Assembly (NCBI RefSeq): GCF_018494085.1 | Contig: NZ_JABBFP010000003.1 | Location: 62,001-126,000, forward strand | DNA length: 64,000 nucleotides | Direction of reading: 5' to 3' | Source: Rosenbergiella collisarenosi | Lineage (GTDB): Bacteria; Pseudomonadota; Gammaproteobacteria; Enterobacterales; Enterobacteriaceae | Shown here: positions 7,748 through 16,310 of the stretch, piece by piece | Numbering within the stretch: position 1 is the stretch's first letter | How the letters are laid out: every line of letters begins with the position of its first letter | Program-made: the position numbers and the translations under genes | Notes under the pieces: model-generated | Told to the model about the DNA's origin: nothing | Seen by the model: the letters and a program-made list of their open reading frames with translations, nothing else | The model's database searches: none

Positions 7748-9123
7748 CGTTTAGCCTTATTTAAGGTTGAAATAACGCGCTGATTCGCTATACGAAGACA
7801 GCTTATCAGTGGAATAAGACCGCTGCAGGCAGCGATAGTAAAACAAAGAATGTAAGCCTGTTGAGCGACTAATCCTGAGTGTAATGCGAGAGTGAGCAGG
7901 CCGCTCAGCAGACCGATTCCTAGAGCAAAGCTTAACTGACGGTTCATATTCCATATTGCACTGGCGTCGGCCAAATCATGCTCCTGTATATTGATAAAAG
8001 CGGCACTTTGCGCGGTACTACTACACAAACTCCCCCCAAATCCCATTAGTAGATAGGAAGCGACGAGGATAAGACTATTCTCTTTACTGGTAATGCCGAT
8101 TAATAAGCCGATCCCCGCAGCTTGCACCACACACCCTATAAGGAACAACGGACGAGGGCCCACAGAGTTAAAGATCTTGCCCGTTAGCGTAATCGCTAAA
8201 AATGAAGCAAGCGTCCAGGGGATCATTAAGCTGCCGGCCTGTATTGGAGATATCGCCAATTGATTCTGCAAAAAGAGGGCCGCAATAAGATTCACGCCAG
8301 TAAACATACCGGGGATAAACAGGTAAATAAGCATAGCGCTGTGCAATAACGGTTCTTTGAGCAACCGTAGATTCAACAATGGGTTTTGTTTCCTCAAGGC
8401 GTTCTGGATATACCCTATTAGGAAAAAAAGCCCAACAAGAAAAATCACTCCTCCAATGTCACCCTGCGCCCCGTCTCCTAATAGAGTCAGGCTAACGAGG
8501 ATCAGCGTAAGTGCTATACAGAGACTCACGAGTCCTACGCCATCCAATCGCTGAGTAGACCCTAAGACTAAGCCAGGTTTTAGCCATAATCCTGCAAGTA
8601 TCAACGTTAATAGCGCCAAGGGAATACTTAACCAGAATACCCAGCGCCAGCTTAATGACTCCACCACTATTCCCCCTATTACTGGAGATAATGCTGGCGC
8701 GAGGAGCGCAACGGCCATCACGAGTGACGAGAGCTTAGCGCGTTGATGGCTAGGATAGAGCGCATAAGTCATCGTTTGACCGATGGGGATAAGCAGGCCG
8801 CCTCCCACCCCTTGCAATAAACGGCAAACAATAAGATAAGGCAGTGTGGTTGCGGATCCTACGCCGACTGCCGCCACAATAAAGACTAGTAGCGACATCG
8901 TAAAGAGCCGTTTCGTACCAAGATGCATGACCAGCCAACGACTAAGCGGAATGACAAGCGTGAGTCCCAAAATATAGGCATTGCTGATCCACGCAAGTTG
9001 GTTTGCGGACGCTCCAAAAACGCTACCTATCTGCGGGTAGGCAACATTAGCAATAAACATATTGACCAGATCAATAAAAAAACCAAGTAGATAGACTAAG
9101 GCGACGCGCACTCTATAGCTCAT
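7744..9123 (-). CDS. MFS drug efflux transporter, DHA2 (EmrB/QacA-like) family
   Basis: An inner-membrane transporter of 459 residues with about 14 hydrophobic segments, the size and topology of the proton-driven DHA2 drug exporters. Between the second and third segments is SRWLVMHLGTKRLF, the motif A position, and further on GGLLIPIGQTMTYALYPSHQRAK and the antiporter-type motif C region LLAPALSPVIGGIVVE. The ATG at 9123 with GAGGG five bases upstream is preferred over a TTG at 9135. It is coupled to the SnoaL-like gene downstream and divergent from a LysR gene, with a 29-bp palindrome between them. This suggests LysR control of efflux of an unknown compound. Confidence 0.85.
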   Translation of the reverse strand: MSYRVRVALVYLLGFFIDLVNMFIANVAYPQIGSVFGASANQLAWISNAYILGLTLVIPLSRWLVMHLGTKRLFTMSLLVFIVAAVGVGSATTLPYLIVCRLLQGVGGGLLIPIGQTMTYALYPSHQRAKLSSLVMAVALLAPALSPVIGGIVVESLSWRWVFWLSIPLALLTLILAGLWLKPGLVLGSTQRLDGVGLVSLCIALTLILVSLTLLGDGAQGDIGGVIFLVGLFFLIGYIQNALRKQNPLLNLRLLKEPLLHSAMLIYLFIPGMFTGVNLIAALFLQNQLAISPIQAGSLMIPWTLASFLAITLTGKIFNSVGPRPLFLIGCVVQAAGIGLLIGITSKENSLILVASYLLMGFGGSLCSSTAQSAAFINIQEHDLADASAIWNMNRQLSFALGIGLLSGLLTLALHSGLVAQQAYILCFTIAACSGLIPLISCLRIANQRVISTLNKAKR

Positions 9124-9199
9124 GCTTACCCTCAATAATTAAGCAGTATGCATAAAGTATAGGGGCGTCATGGCTAACGATAAATTCGTCTTTACACGT

Positions 9200-9228
9200 T
9201 ATACTGTCAAAATAATTTTGACAGTATA
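9200..9228. promoter_or_regulatory. Perfect 29-bp palindromic operator between the MFS and LysR genes
   Basis: Arms TATACTGTCAAAAT and ATTTTGACAGTATA flank one central A, with no mismatch over 14 bp per side. It lies 18 bp upstream of the LysR start and about 77 bp upstream of the MFS start. Each half contains a TTGACA-like -35 sequence pointing to one gene. It is most likely the binding site of the adjacent LysR regulator, which would control itself and the pump. Confidence 0.7.
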
Positions 9229-9246
9229 GGCGTTGAGGGGGATGAG

Positions 9247-10155
9247 ATGCTAAATATGCAGCGGTTAGCCATTTTCGTTGCGGTCGTCGAGGCGAAAAGC
9301 TTTACCGCCGCCGCGTCGACACTAGGGCTTACTAAGGCGGTCGTAAGTTTTAATGTTAAACAGCTAGAACAAACGCTGAATGTCTCGCTATTGGCCAGGA
9401 GTACCCGGCAGCTATCTGTCACTGAGGCGGGCGAGCGTTTTTATCATCATTGCCAGCAACTGTTATATCATGCACAGTGTGTGCTCAACGACGTTCGCGC
9501 AGACCATTCGGGGCTAAGTGGATTGTTACGTATCACTACTACTGCAGAGTATGGTGAAAAAGTCGTCGTACCGGCCTTAGCAGCTTTCGCGCAATTACAT
9601 CAACAGTTACGGATCCAGCATGTTACCTCGTCTAAGAACGATGATTTAATTGCGGGGCGTTTCGACGTCGCTATCCGTCATGGTCAATTAGTCGATTCGA
9701 ACTATCATGCTAAACTTATTGAGCAATTCGATATCTTACCGATCGCCACGCCCGCATACTTAGCAACACTCAGTACTGGCCCCCTCACCTCCTTAGATCA
9801 GCTTGCCGAGGCGAATTGGATCGCACACAGTCGGCTCCCCACTCCCTTATCGTGGCAGGTGTTAACGCCCACTCAAGCGCAGGTCCTGTTTCAGGCTAAG
9901 CATCCCGCTAGGTTGGTAACGGATAGCGCCGCCTCATTGTTAGCGTTTGTGAAAAGCGGCGCTGGGGTTGCGTTATTACCGGCATGGCTCGTTGAACGGG
10001 ATCTAGAGCAAGGACACTTAGTCCATCTACTCCCTGATTATCACTTCCCCCGCCAAGGGATTTACGCGCTCTACCCTAATACTCGTCATGTGCCGGAGAA
10101 AGTGCGTACATTTATCGACTTCTTTCAGGGATGGGTTAAGCGCCAAGTCCAATGA
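9247..10155 (+). CDS. LysR-family transcriptional regulator of the adjacent efflux operon
   Basis: A LysR-type regulator of 302 residues. The N-terminal winged helix-turn-helix is clear (MQRLAIFVAVVEAKSFTAAA, then LGLTKAVVSFNVKQLEQTL). The remainder is the periplasmic-binding-like effector domain, with VDSNYHAKLIEQFDILPIAT as its first sheet region. GAGGGGGATGAG upstream of ATG 9247 offers a ribosome site; an internal Met at codon 4 is a possible alternative. Divergent from the MFS/SnoaL-like operon. The palindrome at 9200-9228 in the shared region is the obvious target. The inducer is unknown. Confidence 0.88.
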   Translation: MLNMQRLAIFVAVVEAKSFTAAASTLGLTKAVVSFNVKQLEQTLNVSLLARSTRQLSVTEAGERFYHHCQQLLYHAQCVLNDVRADHSGLSGLLRITTTAEYGEKVVVPALAAFAQLHQQLRIQHVTSSKNDDLIAGRFDVAIRHGQLVDSNYHAKLIEQFDILPIATPAYLATLSTGPLTSLDQLAEANWIAHSRLPTPLSWQVLTPTQAQVLFQAKHPARLVTDSAASLLAFVKSGAGVALLPAWLVERDLEQGHLVHLLPDYHFPRQGIYALYPNTRHVPEKVRTFIDFFQGWVKRQVQ

Positions 10156-10164
10156 GGTATAATT

Positions 10165-11061
10165 TTATTGGCTGACCTCTATGCATAATGCTCGTAGCCA
10201 GCGATGGGCAGGATCGTGATGGCGACGAGCGTGCCATGCCATACTTTTGGTAAAGCCGGGTACAGTCAGTGGCATCGGGATAATGACTAAATCGTGAGTG
10301 ACCGTGGCTAAACGTCTGGGAAGCACGGCAATCATAGCGGTGAGGCGCAATATTTCGGGAACAGCATGAAAGCTGTTAACCGAAACACCAACACGGCGGT
10401 TAAGATTCATCTCGGCAAGTTTTTCATCAGTCGGTCCACTGAACTTTCCTTCGGTGGAAACGAGAACATGTTCATAATCACAAAATTGTTCGATCGTCAT
10501 CGATAAACTCTGCGCAGCAGGATGTGAGCGATGTACGACACAGACATACTCTTCTTGATAAAGGCTTCGACTGTGCAGTTCTATCGCGGTAGTTTCTGGG
10601 GTGAGCAAGGCAAGGTCGACCTCTCCGCGCGATAGCTGTTGTGCCACTCGGTCATCACTCACTGATTGCACAGCAATATTGATACCGGGTGCGCGTGATT
10701 TCAATAGCGCAATCAATGGGATGAGTACTGCACTGAGCGCATAGTCCGTGGCGGCAAACTTGAAGGTGAGCGTTGCACTATTTGGATCGAAATGCGGCGA
10801 ATGTAATAATTGCGTAATATCCCGTAGGATCTGCGTGACCGGACCTGTTAACTCCTCAGCCCGTACTGTCGGCATCATACCGTCTGGCGTTCGTACAAAC
10901 AGCGGGTCATTAAAGTACTCGCGCAGTTTTACCAACATGCCACTGACTGCCGGCTGGGTAATAGCAAGTCGATGAGCTGCGCGAGTAACACTACGTTCAT
11001 CAAGTAAGGCCCCGAAAGCTTTAAGCAGATTTAGATCAAGGTTACGGAGTTCATTTTTCAT
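10165..11061 (-). CDS. LysR-family transcriptional regulator
   Basis: A LysR-type regulator of 298 residues. It has the start typical of the NodD/LinR-like branch (NLDLNLLKAFGALLDERSVT), helix-turn-helix AAHRLAITQPAVSGMLVKLR and the following FNDPLFVRTPDGM. This branch often controls genes for aromatic or small-molecule metabolism. It is convergent with the previous LysR gene, with only nine bases between the stops. It lies downstream of, and on the same strand as, the SRPBCC gene across about 80 bases. Target and effector are unknown. Confidence 0.87.
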   Translation of the reverse strand: MKNELRNLDLNLLKAFGALLDERSVTRAAHRLAITQPAVSGMLVKLREYFNDPLFVRTPDGMMPTVRAEELTGPVTQILRDITQLLHSPHFDPNSATLTFKFAATDYALSAVLIPLIALLKSRAPGINIAVQSVSDDRVAQQLSRGEVDLALLTPETTAIELHSRSLYQEEYVCVVHRSHPAAQSLSMTIEQFCDYEHVLVSTEGKFSGPTDEKLAEMNLNRRVGVSVNSFHAVPEILRLTAMIAVLPRRLATVTHDLVIIPMPLTVPGFTKSMAWHARRHHDPAHRWLRALCIEVSQ

Positions 11062-11140
11062 CTCTGATATTAACCCTTAGATATCCTCATCAACTAAGGC
11101 TAAAGGCAGGGAACGCATTTGTCGAGTGATGATAATTATT

Positions 11141-11668
11141 TCAGCGCTTGGATGAGGACTTATTTTTTGCTGCAGTAACCAACCCCACCAGCCAATCTTG
11201 GTGACCGTTAATCATCGGGTTTGGCGTGGTTGTCGCTAATGCTTTGGCTGGTCCTCCATTTTGAGTTTCTTGAGTAAGGATCCGCACACGTCCTTGGCTC
11301 AGGTCCTCTACTAGCCAAGCATGTAATACGTCTAGACGATCCGCCCGCCCTTCTTGTCCAACCCAACCATGCCAGGATATACGCCCAGGGACTCCGGTAC
11401 TCGGTAGAACATATTCAGTGACTCGAGATTCAACATGAAAGCCAAAGGTATCAAAATAAAAACGACAGTCTGCGAATAAAGTCTTACTGTCCGGGTTATG
11501 GAAACCTGGGTTAGCGGCATTATCATAGTAGTTTGGCCACAATGAAGGGGTGATCAATAGCGGCCAAATATCAGCAGCACTCAGCCCTTCAACAATAACT
11601 TCATTTGAACAGAAATTGTCACTAAGACCGGGTAAAAATTTTTCGGGCCAATGAATCGCATTTTGCAT
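11141..11668 (-). CDS. SRPBCC-fold (polyketide cyclase/START-like) protein
   Basis: A soluble protein of 175 residues whose pattern fits the SRPBCC hydrophobic-ligand-binding fold: SAADIWPLLITPSLWPNYYDN near the N-terminus, a central FYFDTFGFHVESRVTEY strand pair, PGRISWHGWVG and a C-terminal helix containing GHQDWLVGLVTAAKNK. Members bind or modify small hydrophobic molecules. The GGAGTG-type ribosome site lies close upstream of the ATG at 11668. The neighbouring LysR gene on the same strand may regulate it. No specific function can be assigned. Confidence 0.65.
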   Translation of the reverse strand: MQNAIHWPEKFLPGLSDNFCSNEVIVEGLSAADIWPLLITPSLWPNYYDNAANPGFHNPDSKTLFADCRFYFDTFGFHVESRVTEYVLPSTGVPGRISWHGWVGQEGRADRLDVLHAWLVEDLSQGRVRILTQETQNGGPAKALATTTPNPMINGHQDWLVGLVTAAKNKSSSKR

Positions 11669-11877
11669 TGTGGTGCTCTCTTAGGAGTGATATCGGATGA
11701 CAAAAGGATGTCAAAACGCGAGAAAAAAGAACAATCAGCATTACTAATAACGACTATTAGCGCTACTGATTATGGGGAGTTGACGAGTGATCGATACGAA
11801 GGCATCTAAGAGGGTCGCTTAAGTATTTCCCTCCTTATGCTGACCTCTTTGTCTGTGACGGTAGCTGCCACGTTATC

Positions 11878-11910
11878 CCAGCTATTACGAACGCAAGTAG
11901 TAATAGCTGG
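11878..11910. repeat. Stem-loop downstream of yjjJ
   Basis: Perfect inverted repeat CCAGCTATTAC / GTAATAGCTGG with an 11-base loop, about 40 bases past the yjjJ stop. There is no T-run on the yjjJ reading side, so it may be a factor-assisted terminator or an mRNA 3'-end stabiliser. Confidence 0.45.
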
Positions 11911-11950
11911 CGCTTGTAAATCAAACAGCGTCCAAGCTAAATTACAACCC

Positions 11951-13255
11951 CTAGCCTAATCTTGATATTCGTAGCCGAGCGTCCATTATGTGGGCCGTTA
12001 AGGCGCGTAGACACGGGACGAAGTTTGCGGAAAAATGATCGCTCTCTTGAGCGAGCGCCAAAAATTCCTCCGCTAAGGCTAGCGCTTTATGCCAGGTCGA
12101 CTCATCAATAGCCGCAATGAGGTTGACTGGGCGTAAAATATCAACGCGTTCGCCCCCCGATTTTGGCGCGAAGCCCATCGGTAACATATCGTAGGCAGGA
12201 GCGAGTCTGTAAGGCCGCCCATGGTCGCTAATAAAAGATAAGTTTCCATGATGCATATCGGTATTCCCAATCAATGCACCAAACGCCCAAAGTGTGGCCG
12301 CCTTGTCTACTGCCTCTGCCTCGACATAGCCTAACTTGGCGAGGGCTTTCACTAACGTCGGCCAAGGCTCTCTCGCTTTACCGATAAATTCCGCATCAAG
12401 CGCGCGCAGTGAAAAGATCCCGATACGGCCTAGCTCCCCAACACGATCGAATCGCGGGATTTCCAAGTAGCGTTGGGATCCTAGCTCAATCATTTCTGTC
12501 TCAACGCCCAGAACGCGTAGCGCGAGTTGCTCAGCATGCAGTAGATCACGCCAACGCTCACTCACGGGATTATTCTCCGCCGCGGTAAACTTAACCAGGA
12601 CATGCCCCTGTTCGCTGAAGGTACAAAACTTAGGCTGTTCTCCCCCCGCCGACGAGCCTGGTAACTCTCCGCGGCTAATTGACTGCGCGAGCTGCGGATA
12701 GTGCTGCGATCGCTCGATCGATATCGGCGTAGGCATCGACAGAAATTGGTTTTTTGCCTTCTCACCAATCAGAATATTTCCGACGCTATCGTAACCATAG
12801 ACGAGCAGAGCACGAATCACCTCATCGTCTTGCCAATGCTCAGGATTGGGGGATAACCCTAATTCGGTCGAATAGGTTGAGGCAAAAGCACGGCCTAAGT
12901 ATCCTTGAGGACGCATATCAAATAACCACCAAGGAAGTCCGTCGCTATGGATAGTAACGCCATCGGTCTGGTGCATCACAAACCCTTGCGGGTAAACCGG
13001 TATTAACTCCCCTAACAATTTGATTTTACCTGCTGAAGAAATTCGATAAATCGGAACAGCATTGAAGCCGCGTGCAGGATGTTTTAGCGCATAGTGAATA
13101 GAAGGCCCGGCCCCAATCCTTATGATTTCTTCCTCAAGGCCTTTCAGAGTCCTAGATAAAGTAGGCTGACTAATACCAATTTTATCAATGAGTTGCTTAG
13201 CAGTCATCGGCAATACTTGCAGAATACGGCGTAAAGACTCGACACGATTTTGCAT
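11951..13255 (-). CDS. yjjJ: HipA-like kinase-fold protein YjjJ with N-terminal helix-turn-helix
   Basis: A HipA-family protein of 434 residues. The first 60 residues form a winged helix-turn-helix (MTAKQLIDKIGISQPTLSRTL), which replaces a separate HipB partner. The kinase-like part shows the glycine-rich GELPGSSAGGEQPKF, a PRFDR motif, the catalytic-loop type NTDMHHGNLSF and the metal-binding APAYDMLPM. Length and layout match Escherichia coli YjjJ, described as a HipA-type toxin-like protein. In HipA the kinase phosphorylates glutamyl-tRNA synthetase; whether this one does so is unknown. No antitoxin gene is adjacent. It stands alone with its own upstream region. Confidence 0.82.
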   Translation of the reverse strand: MQNRVESLRRILQVLPMTAKQLIDKIGISQPTLSRTLKGLEEEIIRIGAGPSIHYALKHPARGFNAVPIYRISSAGKIKLLGELIPVYPQGFVMHQTDGVTIHSDGLPWWLFDMRPQGYLGRAFASTYSTELGLSPNPEHWQDDEVIRALLVYGYDSVGNILIGEKAKNQFLSMPTPISIERSQHYPQLAQSISRGELPGSSAGGEQPKFCTFSEQGHVLVKFTAAENNPVSERWRDLLHAEQLALRVLGVETEMIELGSQRYLEIPRFDRVGELGRIGIFSLRALDAEFIGKAREPWPTLVKALAKLGYVEAEAVDKAATLWAFGALIGNTDMHHGNLSFISDHGRPYRLAPAYDMLPMGFAPKSGGERVDILRPVNLIAAIDESTWHKALALAEEFLALAQESDHFSANFVPCLRALTAHIMDARLRISRLG

Positions 13256-13363
13256 AGTAATTCTCCACGATGAATAGCTTTATGAATAGGTTAATGAATA
13301 ACAATAGTAGCAAAGTACGTGGTGAATATCATCGATATTATGAGCGTTGAGGAATAAACATGA

Positions 13364-13843
13364 TTAGTAAATCTCGCAGTAATACGTTCTTAGGCTGCTC
13401 TGATAGTGAGTGATTGCATCGGTAGGCGGATTTTCGATAATTAGGCCTAATAAAAGCTGAATTGCATGATACGGTCTATTTAAGGCGATCAAACAGAGTG
13501 CATAGAAAGGGATGATTTCGCGGCGTGGAGGGTAAAGTTCCATTAGTCTATGGAATAGTGCTTCCGCCTCAACTAGGCGGCCTAAGCAACGAGTCGTGCA
13601 GGCAAGACCAAATTCTGCCTCGAAACGGTCTTCATCGTCTAATCTCTGTGCTAACGCCAGTCGGTAGTAGGCGAGCGCCCGATCCTCATTACCTTCTTTA
13701 TCGTAAGACCACGCAATATGCAGGTACGATTGCCCGGCTGTTACAGGTGAGGTTAGCAGGCCGAAAAGATATCTATGGCTTTGTTCAACATTGCCACGTT
13801 GGCGCAGATGTATTGCATAATGAATTAAATGATTATTATACAT
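13364..13843 (-). CDS. Small tetratricopeptide-repeat protein
   Basis: A protein of 159 residues built almost wholly of helical TPR-like repeats. The clearest are AGQSYLHIAWSYDKEGNEDR with ALAYYRLALAQR, and FGLACTTRCLGRLVEAEALF followed by HRLMELYPPRREIIPFY. No signal peptide or membrane segment is visible, so it is probably a cytoplasmic scaffold or adaptor. Its stop is about 100 bases from the yjjJ start on the same strand, and it is divergent from the UvrA-like gene. No partner can be named. Confidence 0.65.
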   Translation of the reverse strand: MYNNHLIHYAIHLRQRGNVEQSHRYLFGLLTSPVTAGQSYLHIAWSYDKEGNEDRALAYYRLALAQRLDDEDRFEAEFGLACTTRCLGRLVEAEALFHRLMELYPPRREIIPFYALCLIALNRPYHAIQLLLGLIIENPPTDAITHYQSSLRTYYCEIY

Positions 13844-14007
13844 AGTGGGCTCCTAACGATTAACGCTCTTCTCCCTCTGGTTTAACACAGCTCATGATGC
13901 TAACAAAGTATAAAAGCGCAGTCTGAAGATGCTCTCGCCCTCACCCTGCGTTTCCTAGGCTATAGTTGGAGTCATTATTAGCTATTTTACCGTTAAGGAT
14001 GGGGCAG

Positions 14008-16281
14008 ATGACTAAATCAAAACTAACCATTGAGGTCATTGAGGCTTCGCAAAATAACCTTAAGAATATTTCAGTATCATTACCGGTGGATGAGATAACC
14101 GTCTTTACGGGTGTCTCGGGATCGGGAAAATCATCGCTAGTCTTTGGTGTACTCGCCGCTGAATCGCAACGACAATTAAACTTCACGTTTCCTTCCTATC
14201 TGCGTAATCGCTTACCACAGTCCGGTACACCGCATGTACGGCATATTTCAGGGCTTTCTACCGCAATTATTGTCGACCAAAAGCCGATCGGCACGAATAG
14301 CCGCTCGACTGTAGGAACGGCCACCGATGCCTCACCGCTGTTACGACTTATTTTTTCGCGGGTGGGTAAGCCGTGGGCGGGTTATTCCCCTGCCTTCTCC
14401 TTTAACGATGCCAGCGGAATGTGTCCTGCCTGCCAAGGAAGTGGTGAGGTCTATGATATCGATGAAAGTGAGTTGATCGATATGAGTAAATCCATCAACG
14501 AAGGTGCGTTTAACTTCAAAGCCTATCAACCGGGTAGTTGGTACTGGAAGTGGTATAAGCGTACAGGGCTTTTCGATGCCGATAAGAAGCTACAAGATTA
14601 TACGCAGCAGGAACTTGAGCTATTACTTCATGCCGAACCTGCGCCGTTAAAAAATCCCCCTGCGGGATGGTACGCCACCGCAAAGTATGAAGGGATTGTT
14701 CACCGCTTTCGTCATATGTTTATTGATAATATTTCGCAAGGAATGCAAAAGCGCTTTCACGACGAGTTACAGCGTATTATTCATAAGATGACCTGTCCGC
14801 TTTGCGCGGGTGCCCGTCTGAACCAGGCGGCGTTAGCGTGTAAAATCGATGGGCAGAATATCGCACAGTTATCCGACCTCCCCGTAAGGCGGCTCGCGGA
14901 TATTGTCAGTGAGTGGCAATCGCCAGACATCCTGCCGGCTGTCGAAAACTTACTGTTATTATTACGTACGATGATCGACTTGGGTCTGGGGTATATGCAG
15001 CTCTCACGCACTACGCCTACGTTGTCTGGCGGCGAAGCGCAGCGTATCAAAATGGTGAGACATCTCGGCAGCTCGTTAACGCGTTTTACCTATATCTTCG
15101 ATGAACCCTCTACCGGCCTGCATCCTCTTGAGGTGCAACACTTTGGCAAAATCTTGCGTAAGCTTTGTGATAAAGGCAATACGGTGCTCATCGTTGAGCA
15201 TGATCCGGACTTAATTACGTTGGCGGATCATATCGTGGATATGGGGCCTGGTTCAGGAAGCGAGGGAGGAAACGTGTTATTCAGCGGTCCCTATCCACAG
15301 TTTCTCCGTTCGTGTACGCCCACCGCCGCGTCAATGACCGCCCCCCGCCACTTTCGTACTGCCCGTCAGCCTCAGCAGATCGCCTTGGCTATCAAGGATC
15401 TTAACGTCAATAATCTAAAAAATATTAACGTCGAGATATATCAAGGGATCCTGACGGTATTAACCGGTGTCGCGGGGTCGGGGAAAAGTACGTTAGTCAA
15501 AGCCCTCATTCATCGCTATCCCGATATCCGTTACCTCGACCAGAGTCCATTGCATGGCAGTATTCGCTCTACGGTCGCAACCTACCTCGATATTATGGAT
15601 AGAATACGAACACATTTTGCTAAGGCAAACGGTGTGGCACGCGCATGGTTCAGTGCCGCCTCCAAAGGAGGCTGTGAGGTATGTAAAGGGAAAGGGATCC
15701 GTACGTCTGAATTAGCCTTTCTCGGGAATGCAGAGAGTGAATGCGAAGCTTGTAACGGTTCAGGCTATAACCCTACGGCCTTAAGCTATCTCTATCGAGG
15801 CAGCTCAATCGACCAAGTTATGGCATTAACGGTCAGTCAAGCATTGACCTTCTTTGCAGACGATACTTCTATTACTCAACCCCTACTACGTATGGAACAA
15901 GTCGGGACAGGCTATTTGACCATTGGCCGTGCAACGTCCACGCTTTCAGGCGGTGAAAGACAACGCGTCAAATTATCGACGGTGATGGCTCAACAGGAGG
16001 CAATTTTAATCCTCGACGAACCCACGACAGGATTGCATGGTCAGGATGTTAGTCATTTCCTTGCGTTAATCCAGCAGCTAGTCGATAGCGGTACGACGGT
16101 GATTATGGTGGAACATAATCTAGACGTCATGCTCAGTGCCGATTGGTTGATTGATCTCGGGCCGGGTGCCGGGGATGAAGGCGGAGAAATCGTCTATCGC
16201 GGACAAGCGGATGCTATCGTCGATTGCACGCGTTCCTTAACTGGGAAAGCATTACGCCGCTATCTTCACGAGTCTCATTAA
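14008..16281 (+). CDS. UvrA-like tandem ABC ATPase lacking the UvrB-binding domain
   Basis: A 757-residue UvrA paralogue. It keeps both nucleotide-binding halves: Walker A GVSGSGKSS near residue 35 and GVAGSGKST near 485, signatures LSGGEAQRIKM near 338 and LSGGERQRVKL near 645. The zinc-finger cysteine pairs CPAC, CPLC, CEVC and CEAC are also present. Between the first Walker A and the first zinc pair there are only about 100 residues, against about 215 in genuine UvrA, so the UvrB-binding domain is missing. Such short forms (UvrA2/DrrC-like) are linked to drug tolerance or unknown DNA transactions. The start at 14008 is preferred over an in-frame ATG at 13966 because the family begins shortly before the NNLKNISV block. 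Confidence 0.85.
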   Translation: MTKSKLTIEVIEASQNNLKNISVSLPVDEITVFTGVSGSGKSSLVFGVLAAESQRQLNFTFPSYLRNRLPQSGTPHVRHISGLSTAIIVDQKPIGTNSRSTVGTATDASPLLRLIFSRVGKPWAGYSPAFSFNDASGMCPACQGSGEVYDIDESELIDMSKSINEGAFNFKAYQPGSWYWKWYKRTGLFDADKKLQDYTQQELELLLHAEPAPLKNPPAGWYATAKYEGIVHRFRHMFIDNISQGMQKRFHDELQRIIHKMTCPLCAGARLNQAALACKIDGQNIAQLSDLPVRRLADIVSEWQSPDILPAVENLLLLLRTMIDLGLGYMQLSRTTPTLSGGEAQRIKMVRHLGSSLTRFTYIFDEPSTGLHPLEVQHFGKILRKLCDKGNTVLIVEHDPDLITLADHIVDMGPGSGSEGGNVLFSGPYPQFLRSCTPTAASMTAPRHFRTARQPQQIALAIKDLNVNNLKNINVEIYQGILTVLTGVAGSGKSTLVKALIHRYPDIRYLDQSPLHGSIRSTVATYLDIMDRIRTHFAKANGVARAWFSAASKGGCEVCKGKGIRTSELAFLGNAESECEACNGSGYNPTALSYLYRGSSIDQVMALTVSQALTFFADDTSITQPLLRMEQVGTGYLTIGRATSTLSGGERQRVKLSTVMAQQEAILILDEPTTGLHGQDVSHFLALIQQLVDSGTTVIMVEHNLDVMLSADWLIDLGPGAGDEGGEIVYRGQADAIVDCTRSLTGKALRRYLHESH

Positions 16282-16283
16282 GA

Positions 16284-16307
16284 TTCGCCCCCTTGAGAGG
16301 GGGCGAA
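16284..16307. terminator. Terminator between the UvrA-like and nepI genes
   Basis: Stem TTCGCCCCCT / AGGGGGCGAA with a four-base loop, directly after the UvrA-like stop and just before the convergent nepI stop. Confidence 0.8.
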
Positions 16308-16310
16308 GTC

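Noticed and set aside
9200-9228. The 29-bp palindrome as a transcription terminator
   Set aside because: It lies between two divergent gene starts and not after a gene, and its centre is AT-rich, so an operator is the better reading.
11951-13843. Toxin-antitoxin pair made of YjjJ and the TPR protein
   Set aside because: The TPR protein has no DNA-binding domain, the genes do not overlap and YjjJ carries its own helix-turn-helix; nothing supports a TA pair.
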